Of a DNA stretch of 11,165 nt, positions 6,952 through 11,165 are shown one piece after another; the stretch's first letter is position 1, and each line of letters opens with the position of its first letter. The position numbers and the translations under genes were made by a program. The stretch is from the NCBI GenBank assembly GCA_030039655.1, contig JASHVC010000044.1, positions 1 to 11,165 on the forward strand, read 5' to 3'. This stretch comes from Xanthobacteraceae bacterium. Its GTDB lineage: Bacteria; Pseudomonadota; Alphaproteobacteria; Rhizobiales; Xanthobacteraceae. The notes under the pieces were generated by a model that worked only from the letters and a program-made list of their open reading frames with translations, was not told the DNA's origin and searched no databases.

Positions 6952-8259
6952 ATGAATACTATGCGACTGACGCCAGGATTTCTGGTTAACACAAAGATAT
7001 GGGACTTTGCTTGGATTGCCATCGGATTGGTGCTTTTGGGCGCATCAATCCATCCCGTGATTGATGGTGATGGTGTTTATCGCTTCAAAGACGCTGTCCT
7101 CCTTATGATGGGAGAGGTCCCAAGCAGTAAGTGGTCAGTTGTACAGCCGCTTCTGTCGCTGCCGCTTTACGCTTTGGGCTCCGCCTTTGGTTCCCCAGAG
7201 CGAATCGTTGCCTATTTCAATTACATTGTGTTCGTCGGCTTGATTGCCACGTTGTGGTGGGAATTCCGCGAGCAGCAAGAACGAAACAGCATCGTTGTAC
7301 TGTTGATGGCAGCATCCATGTTCCCGCATCACCTGCAGCACTACTACGGCGAGGTGCTGACGGCGAGCGCCTGCACAATTGGTTTCGTATTATTGGAAAG
7401 ACAGCGACACGCGCTTGCTTGCATTTTGATCGCGCTCGGCGCCGCGAACACACCCGCGGCGATTCCAGCCGTGACGCTGGCGTTGCTTTTTTATGTGTAC
7501 AACACCGGCGCGTTCAATGCCCTGACCGCCATTGTTCTCGCAGGGGCAATGATCGGCGTCGAGTTCCTTTGGAAGTTCGGCGCCGTTGGGGCGACTCCGT
7601 ATCTGCATGAGGGCGAGCGGGGCTTTCAAACTGTATTGCCCTATTCGGGTCTACCGGGGTTCAGCTATCCGTTCTGGTTCGGCGTTCTTTCCATCATCTT
7701 CTCATTCGGCAAGGGCTTGGTGTTCTTCGTTCCGGGGATTCTGTTGCGATGGCCTAGCTTGTACCCGCGAATGCCGAAGTCACAAGCGCTGCTCACGGAT
7801 ACGCTCTTGGTATTCGTTCTTGGCCTAGTTCTCGTCTATGCCAAATGGTGGGCCTGGTATGGCGGAGTATTTTGGGGTCCGCGGTATTTTCTCATCGCTT
7901 GCGTTCCGGCCAGCATTCTTTTTGCCTACAGTCTTTCGCGGCGATTGGCGGCGTTGCCCGTTGTGCTGCTTCTCTTGAGCGTTTGGGTTTGTGCGCAGGG
8001 CTATCTTTACGGCTTGGAGGCAATCGAGCCTTGTACTGATAACCAATACGCGCTCGAGGCGCTGTGCTGGTATACGCCTGAATTCTCACCGTTATGGCGG
8101 CAATTCGTTATCGGTTTCTCCTCGGTCAGCCCCATACGGCTCCTCTACGTCGAATGGTGCGTAATCTCTATTGTCTCTTTGTTGCTTCAGTCCTTGCGGC
8201 ATTCTTCCCGAACGCAAAGCTCAGTCGCGGCTCCCGGGGCGTCGCCGAGCATTTATTAG
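6952..8259 (+). CDS. Polytopic membrane protein, GT-C glycosyltransferase-like
   Basis: The product is 435 residues from the ATG at 6952, which has a weak GGACGAG site; a TTG at 6910 and an ATG at 6961 are alternatives. It is very hydrophobic, with roughly ten membrane segments (for example about 19-35, 89-103, 112-123, 156-185, 190-206, 243-264, 282-297, 312-328, 333-350 and 399-413). The first loop after the first helix carries acidic residues in VIDGDGVYRFKDA (36-48), and a conserved-looking WWAWYGGVFWGPRYFL block lies at 299-314. These resemble GT-C enzymes (PMT/GT39-like), where a loop aspartate uses a polyprenyl-phosphate sugar donor. Assignment to a specific family is not possible by eye. 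GC is lower than in neighbours: 28 of 60 bases in 7021-7080 against 40 of 60 in 6541-6600. No polysaccharide genes are adjacent. Confidence 0.85.
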   Translation: MNTMRLTPGFLVNTKIWDFAWIAIGLVLLGASIHPVIDGDGVYRFKDAVLLMMGEVPSSKWSVVQPLLSLPLYALGSAFGSPERIVAYFNYIVFVGLIATLWWEFREQQERNSIVVLLMAASMFPHHLQHYYGEVLTASACTIGFVLLERQRHALACILIALGAANTPAAIPAVTLALLFYVYNTGAFNALTAIVLAGAMIGVEFLWKFGAVGATPYLHEGERGFQTVLPYSGLPGFSYPFWFGVLSIIFSFGKGLVFFVPGILLRWPSLYPRMPKSQALLTDTLLVFVLGLVLVYAKWWAWYGGVFWGPRYFLIACVPASILFAYSLSRRLAALPVVLLLLSVWVCAQGYLYGLEAIEPCTDNQYALEALCWYTPEFSPLWRQFVIGFSSVSPIRLLYVEWCVISIVSLLLQSLRHSSRTQSSVAAPGASPSIY

Positions 8260-8355
8260 CTCATACCGCCACCCAACATTTCCGCTTTCTTGGATAGAGC
8301 CGCCTGACCGCTGGTTCCAATTTGTGCGGTTCAACTTTGATCGGAGTTCTTTTCC
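8260..8355. other. Convergent intergenic spacer
   Basis: These 96 nt separate the ends of the membrane-protein and YkgJ genes. The only structure I see is a weak ACCGC (8307-8311) / GCGGT (8326-8330) inverted repeat with a 14-nt loop, too weak to call a terminator. Confidence 0.5.
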
Positions 8356-8658
8356 CTAAAGATCGAAGTGCTGCCGCGCCAATTTGCACGCGTCATCCCC
8401 CGGCAAACAAGCTCGGCAAACGGCAGGCCTGACAGCATAGACCGCGCAGGCTGTCGAAACACCTACCTCTCCGATGAGCGCCGCACAGCGACTGCCGTGA
8501 CAGCGCATGCGTCCCAGGTCCCTATCGACGTACGCTTGGGGGATACGAGCGAGATCGGCATCGTCCTCCAAAGAGAACCGAGGCCATTCCGCCGAGAACG
8601 AACAGCACGCGCCGCAGGTTCGACATTCTGAGGCGGTAAGCTTGGCTACCGCGGGCAA
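8356..8658 (-). CDS. YkgJ-family cysteine-cluster protein
   Basis: This is a 100-residue protein with ten cysteines (12, 15, 18, 19, 53, 58, 71, 81, 84, 91). The N-terminal CRTCGACC block and the later CAVYAVRPAVCRACLPG segment are typical of the YkgJ (UPF0153, CxxCxxCC) family, thought to bind zinc or an iron-sulfur cluster; the function is unknown. There is no signal peptide, so it is cytoplasmic. The start is a TTG at 8658, the first standard start after an in-frame TGA, with an AGG nine bases upstream inside the end of the cold-shock gene. It begins 6 nt after that gene's stop, so the two are very probably co-transcribed and translationally coupled. The rare start codon could keep its level well below that of the cold-shock protein. 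Confidence 0.87.
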   Translation of the reverse strand: MPAVAKLTASECRTCGACCSFSAEWPRFSLEDDADLARIPQAYVDRDLGRMRCHGSRCAALIGEVGVSTACAVYAVRPAVCRACLPGDDACKLARQHFDL

Positions 8659-8664
8659 AGACAG

Positions 8665-8868
8665 TCACCTGACCTTTAGGTTGACCGCGGACTCTTTCCC
8701 CCGATTGCTCTCGATCTCATACTCGACTGTTTGTCCCTCGTTCAGCGAGCTGAGGCCGGCGCGCTCGACGGCTGAGATGTGGACAAACACGTCCTTGCCG
8801 CCCTCTTTAGGCTGAATGAACCCATATCCCTTCGTTGGATTGAACCACTTCACGGTGCCTGTCGCCAT
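8665..8868 (-). CDS. Cold-shock domain protein (CspA family)
   Basis: This 67-residue protein is a single cold-shock domain, the usual length for bacterial Csp proteins. It begins [18 protein letters not shown], with the RNP1 motif KGYGFI (13-18) and the RNP2 motif VFVHI (27-31). Such proteins bind single-stranded RNA or DNA and melt secondary structure; some are cold-induced, others act in stationary phase or growth. The ATG at 8868 has GGAG a few bases upstream and is the standard Csp start. The reading frame remains open upstream for a further 76 codons (see the region at 8869-9182), but those residues are not part of known Csp proteins. The YkgJ-family gene follows after 6 nt. Confidence 0.95.
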   Translation of the reverse strand: MATGTVKWFNPTKGYGFIQPKEGGKDVFVHISAVERAGLSSLNEGQTVEYEIESNRGKESAVNLKVR

Positions 8869-9182
8869 TTCTGTCTCCGGTGTTGAGCGTGCACCATAAA
8901 GGTCGCGCCCGGATACGACAAGGGCCGCGATCGGTCTGGCTGGCGCGCCGAGCATGCCAATAAGATTGCGAGTCCCGTGCCCTGTGGTCGGCACGATCTT
9001 GATGTGGGGCAGTTTGAACGGAGCTTCTTTGGGATCGACCACGTTGTTGATCACTCTGTAAAAGTGGTGTGCTCGATTCGTAGGGCCGCCAAACTTGACC
9101 TAATTGTCACGCGCGATCATGACGAAGTTTGGTCTACGCGGTTCTCGCGGAAGGGGCTCAGGGTCCCGGTCGTCGGAGCCAA
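8869..9182 (-). other. Leader/upstream region of the cold-shock gene with in-frame open extension
   Basis: On the minus strand, the frame of the cold-shock gene is open from 9099 to 8869 (77 codons counting from the stop), bounded by a TAG at 9102-9100. Beyond that TAG the same frame is again open through an ATG at 9120 and on to the end of the ParB-like gene. A GTG at 9054 could start a 62-residue extension but has no ribosome site. The sequence may be an untranslated leader, as cold-shock genes often have, or a decayed small gene. I see no clear promoter. Confidence 0.4.
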
Positions 9183-9431
9183 TTAGTGCTTTCGCGCATC
9201 GACGAGGAAACAGAGAATAGTTTTCTCGCCGAGCGCTTTGGCAGCTTCTAGGCGATGCAGACCTTCAACGAGCACGAAACGGGCGCCATCCACACGCACA
9301 AGGATCGGCGACTGCTGACCTTTATCGAGCATGCTCGCGGCGATTTCGTCTACGCGCTTTTGATCAAGGGTGGCCCGCCGCTTGACTGGCACGTAGATGT
9401 CCGCAATCGCGACGGTCTCGCATTTCATCAT
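9183..9431 (-). CDS. Small stand-alone ParB/sulfiredoxin-like domain protein
   Basis: The 82 residues cover only a ParB N-terminal-like (ParB/Srx fold) domain. Seen are VAIADIYVPVKRRATLD (7-23), a helix with VDEIAASMLDKGQQSPILVR (27-46), and VLVEGLHRLEAAKALG (53-68), which holds the GxHRxxA nucleotide-binding motif of the superfamily. There is no helix-turn-helix or dimerisation domain, so it cannot be a full chromosome-partitioning ParB. Short proteins of this kind recur in alphaproteobacterial genomes, with unknown function; nucleotide hydrolysis or DNA binding is possible from the fold. The start is one of two adjacent ATG codons (9431 or 9428), with GAGGA about 12 bases upstream. It lies between tRNA-Val and the cold-shock gene, all on the minus strand. 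Confidence 0.85.
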   Translation of the reverse strand: MMKCETVAIADIYVPVKRRATLDQKRVDEIAASMLDKGQQSPILVRVDGARFVLVEGLHRLEAAKALGEKTILCFLVDARKH

Positions 9432-9657
9432 ATCGGATTCACGTCCTCATTGGTCGTGCATTTTGACTCTTTCCTATTCGGATGCCTCTGCGTAGCCGGT
9501 CCTAGAGATTAGCCGTTGAGAGACCCCGTTGCCGGATCCATAGAAGAGTCCACGAGTTTTCCACGGGTCCACAGATTGATTTCGTGGTTTCTTCGGCATC
9601 GAAGCGTAACGACGGATATGTAAATCAGGGCTGGCAGCCGTAATATAGCGCGCTAGC
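9432..9657. other. Spacer between tRNA-Val and the ParB-like gene, with TCCAC repeats
   Basis: I find no gene in these 226 nt. Three TCCAC copies lie at 9549-9553, 9560-9564 and 9568-9572; TTTTCCACG at the middle copy resembles a DnaA box loosely (TTATCCACA). A 10-bp palindrome, TAGCGCGCTA, is at 9646-9655, directly downstream of the tRNA, but no T-run follows it, so it is at best a weak processing or termination structure. Confidence 0.4.
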
Positions 9658-9732
9658 TGGTGGGCGCTGTAGGGATTGAACCTACGACCTCTCCCGTGTG
9701 AAGGGAACGCTCTCCCGCTGAGCTAAGCGCCC
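9658..9732 (-). tRNA. tRNA-Val (anticodon CAC)
   Basis: On the minus strand the acceptor arms GGGCGCT and AGCGCCC pair fully, the D arm is GCTC-AGCGGGA-GAGC, the anticodon stem TTCCC/GGGAG encloses the loop TTCACAC, and the T arm is GTAGG-TTCAATC-CCTAC. Positions 34-36 are CAC, which reads the valine codon GTG. The discriminator is A, and CCA is encoded (TGG at 9658-9660 on the plus strand). All stems are intact, so the gene looks functional. Confidence 0.96.
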
Positions 9733-9747
9733 GACCAACAGTGTCGG

Positions 9748-9776
9748 ATTTAAGGAATGGCTGCGCGGGGTGTCAA
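9748..9776 (-). promoter_or_regulatory. Sigma-70-type promoter of tRNA-Val
   Basis: On the minus strand, a perfect TTGACA (9776-9771) is followed after exactly 17 nt by TTAAAT (9753-9748). The predicted start would be about 9741, some 8 nt before the mature tRNA 5' end at 9732. It is the best consensus promoter in the window, as expected for a tRNA gene. Confidence 0.8.
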
Positions 9777-9846
9777 GCGACCCGTCGTCGTCTATCGCGT
9801 TGCGATCGCCAACTTCGCATGGACTCGAAGGATTCAGATTACTGGA

Positions 9847-9866
9847 TCACCGGCCTTCGCAGGTGA
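9847..9866. repeat. Small hairpin at the end of the coiled-coil gene
   Basis: TCACC (9847-9851) pairs with GGTGA (9862-9866), with two further inner pairs around a CTTC loop after one mismatch. It lies about 40 nt downstream of the coiled-coil gene's stop. The form resembles short intergenic hairpins that are repeated in genomes of this order; it may act as a weak terminator, but no T-run is present. Confidence 0.35.
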
Positions 9867-9904
9867 CGAAGAGCGCGAGGGGCCGCGACCGCCGCTCCGT
9901 AGGA

Positions 9905-11047
9905 CTACACTTGGCGAGAGACGCTTGACTGCAGCGCGCGGATGCGGTCGGCGAGCGTGCCTTTTTGCTCGCCGGCGGGGCCGACTCTGTCACTGCCGCC
10001 GCTGCCGTTCGTCCCATGGCCAACGGTTCCGTTCGAGATCAGGGTCGCGACCGGCGAGCCCGGCCCTTCCAGCGCGGCGGTGAGGCGGGCGACTTCGGCC
10101 GCGACGCCGCTGACGTGGTCGCGCACGAGCGCGGCAGCTTCAGCTTCTTGCTCCAGCTTTGCGATCTCGGCCTGCAGCCTGGTGCGTTCCATAGCAGCGG
10201 TGGCGAGCTGTGGCCGCAGCTGATCGCTTTCGCCGCGCAGTCGTTGATTCTCCTCTTCACGCTCGGTCAAGAGCCGGGTCTTCTCGCTGAGGCTGGCTTC
10301 CAGTTCCGCCACGCCCTTGCTGAGCGCTTCGGCTGTGCCGACGTGCGCCGCAAGCTGCCTCTCGAGATCGGCGACGCGCGCATTGAGTCCGTCGATCTTG
10401 CCGCGCGCATCGGTCAAGTCGGTGGTCGCCGCGGAAGACGTGCCGCGCTCGTGAGTCAGCTTTTCCTCGGCCTCCTTGATATTGCGTTCGAACTCGGCGG
10501 CGCTGATCTTCATGGCCTCGACCTGCGCGCGCATGGCGGCAAGCTCGACGCGCTGACTGTCGGCGCTAATCGATTGGTCGCCGAGTTCGGCGATCAGCTT
10601 GGAAAGCTCGGCCTCCTTTTCGGAAATTATGCGCTCGGCTTCGCGCAGCGAGCTGCTCTTGAGTTCGTGTTCCTCCTCCGTCGTACGCATCTGCTCGATG
10701 AGCGTCTTGTCGCGCTCTTCCAAAGAGAAGATCGTCGCAGTCTTTTCGCCGAGTTCCTTCCTGAGCTGATTGAGGGCGTCGTTCTTCTTGCCCAGCTCGG
10801 CCAGTTGCGCCGTCGTCTTGGCCTTCATCTGCTCCACGTTCATTTCCAGGCGCCGGGTGGCCATAGCAAACTCGGCGCGCAGTTGATCCTTGTCGGCGCG
10901 GATTTCGGCGATGGTCAACGGAGTTGCGGCTTCCAGCCGCCGCATGGTCAGGCGTACGGCTCGGTTGTGCACGAGCGGAAAGAACAGGAGCGCGATCAAG
11001 GCCGCGGCTAGAAAGCCGATGCCGAAATACATGATCATTTCGATCAT
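9905..11047 (-). CDS. Membrane-anchored coiled-coil protein of unknown function
   Basis: The product is 380 residues. A single hydrophobic helix at about 5-26 (YFGIGFLAAALIALLFFPLV) anchors it, followed by HNRAVRLTMRRLEAATPLTIAEIRADKDQLRAEFAMATRRLE, which looks conserved in alphaproteobacteria. Residues about 50-330 are almost continuous heptad-type helix rich in Glu, Lys, Ala and Leu, predicted as coiled coil. A glycine/serine-rich linker (about 333-360) leads to a short C-terminal helix (TLADRIRALQSSVSRQV). Orientation is probably N-out, C-in, placing the rod in the cytoplasm, by the positive-inside rule (the segment after the helix is arginine-rich). The ATG at 11047 has GGAGGAG seven bases upstream. 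A structural, envelope- or division-related scaffold role is possible, but no function is known to me. Confidence 0.9.
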   Translation of the reverse strand: MIEMIMYFGIGFLAAALIALLFFPLVHNRAVRLTMRRLEAATPLTIAEIRADKDQLRAEFAMATRRLEMNVEQMKAKTTAQLAELGKKNDALNQLRKELGEKTATIFSLEERDKTLIEQMRTTEEEHELKSSSLREAERIISEKEAELSKLIAELGDQSISADSQRVELAAMRAQVEAMKISAAEFERNIKEAEEKLTHERGTSSAATTDLTDARGKIDGLNARVADLERQLAAHVGTAEALSKGVAELEASLSEKTRLLTEREEENQRLRGESDQLRPQLATAAMERTRLQAEIAKLEQEAEAAALVRDHVSGVAAEVARLTAALEGPGSPVATLISNGTVGHGTNGSGGSDRVGPAGEQKGTLADRIRALQSSVSRQV

Positions 11048-11063
11048 GATCTACTCCTCCAAC

Positions 11064-11141
11064 CCCCTGCCTTCCCTCGGCCGTGCATCGGTGAGGATTT
11101 ATCGTTTACGTCGGATACGGACAGGGGAGGGAAGGTAGGGG
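11064..11141 (-). promoter_or_regulatory. Long inverted repeat in the leader of the coiled-coil gene
   Basis: Bases 11064-11078 (CCCCTGCCTTCCCTC) and 11127-11141 (GAGGGAAGGTAGGGG) are inverted copies with 14 of 15 positions complementary and a 48-nt spacer. The gene-proximal arm ends about 17 nt before the start codon, next to the ribosome site. In the transcript, pairing would put the ribosome site at the foot of a long stem, so a leader that tunes translation is possible if transcription starts upstream of 11141. Confidence 0.4.
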
Positions 11142-11165
11142 ACGGGATCGCCCTGCCCGAGCGGG

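Noticed and set aside
8977..9186. 69-codon plus-strand frame between the cold-shock and ParB-like genes
   Set aside because: No ribosome site or recognisable domain; both flanking genes are on the minus strand. It covers the region discussed as the cold-shock leader.
9658..9732. tRNA-Val as an integration (att) site of a genomic island
   Set aside because: No integrase and no repeat of the tRNA 3' end was found elsewhere in the window.
9965..11011. 348-codon open frame on the plus strand opposite the coiled-coil gene
   Set aside because: It is the antisense shadow of a GC-rich, low-stop coding region; it has no domain and no ribosome site, while the minus strand gives a clear membrane anchor plus heptads.
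1..11165. CRISPR array, insertion sequence, toxin-antitoxin or defence cassette
   Set aside because: No regular repeat-spacer pattern, transposase, paired terminal repeats or known defence-gene motifs were seen.

Overview
The window is GC-rich with compact genes, Shine-Dalgarno-led starts and gene families (Bug-type solute-binding proteins, GlcG/HbpS-like protein, DUF971, a conserved membrane-anchored coiled-coil protein) that are common in soil Alphaproteobacteria. I infer a Hyphomicrobiales (Rhizobiales) chromosome of the Bradyrhizobium/Rhodoplanes/Xanthobacteraceae type. No plasmid, phage or insertion-sequence genes are visible.

Left part, plus strand (1-3872): the 3' end of a xanthine-dehydrogenase-family molybdopterin-binding subunit, two tandem, clearly duplicated Bug/TctC-type periplasmic binding proteins, and a DUF971 protein. 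Spacers are 68, 32 and 10 nt, so they probably form one operon. A molybdenum hydroxylase next to binding proteins suggests uptake and oxidation of a small organic acid or heterocycle; the substrate cannot be read from sequence. A 383-nt gap follows, with a strong hairpin plus T-run terminator and a possible small RNA.

Middle (4256-6803): a secreted GlcG/HbpS-like (DUF336) protein converges on a secreted PEBP/YbhB-family protein, with a 31-nt near-perfect palindrome between them. Divergent from the PEBP gene is a zinc-independent MDR oxidoreductase.

6952-8259 encodes a polytopic, GT-C-like membrane protein. Its base composition is clearly lower in GC than its neighbours, which suggests separate acquisition.

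Right part, minus strand: a membrane-anchored coiled-coil protein (11047-9905) with a large inverted repeat in its leader; tRNA-Val(CAC) with a textbook promoter; a small stand-alone ParB/sulfiredoxin-like domain protein; a cold-shock protein; and a cysteine-cluster YkgJ protein starting at TTG 6 nt after the cold-shock gene. The 314 nt upstream of the cold-shock gene hold a puzzling in-frame open extension interrupted by a TAG.

I see no obviously new multi-gene system. The items most worth checking are the repeated promoter-like element (3938 and 6874) with its candidate small RNA, the in-frame extension upstream of the cold-shock gene, and the low-GC membrane protein.
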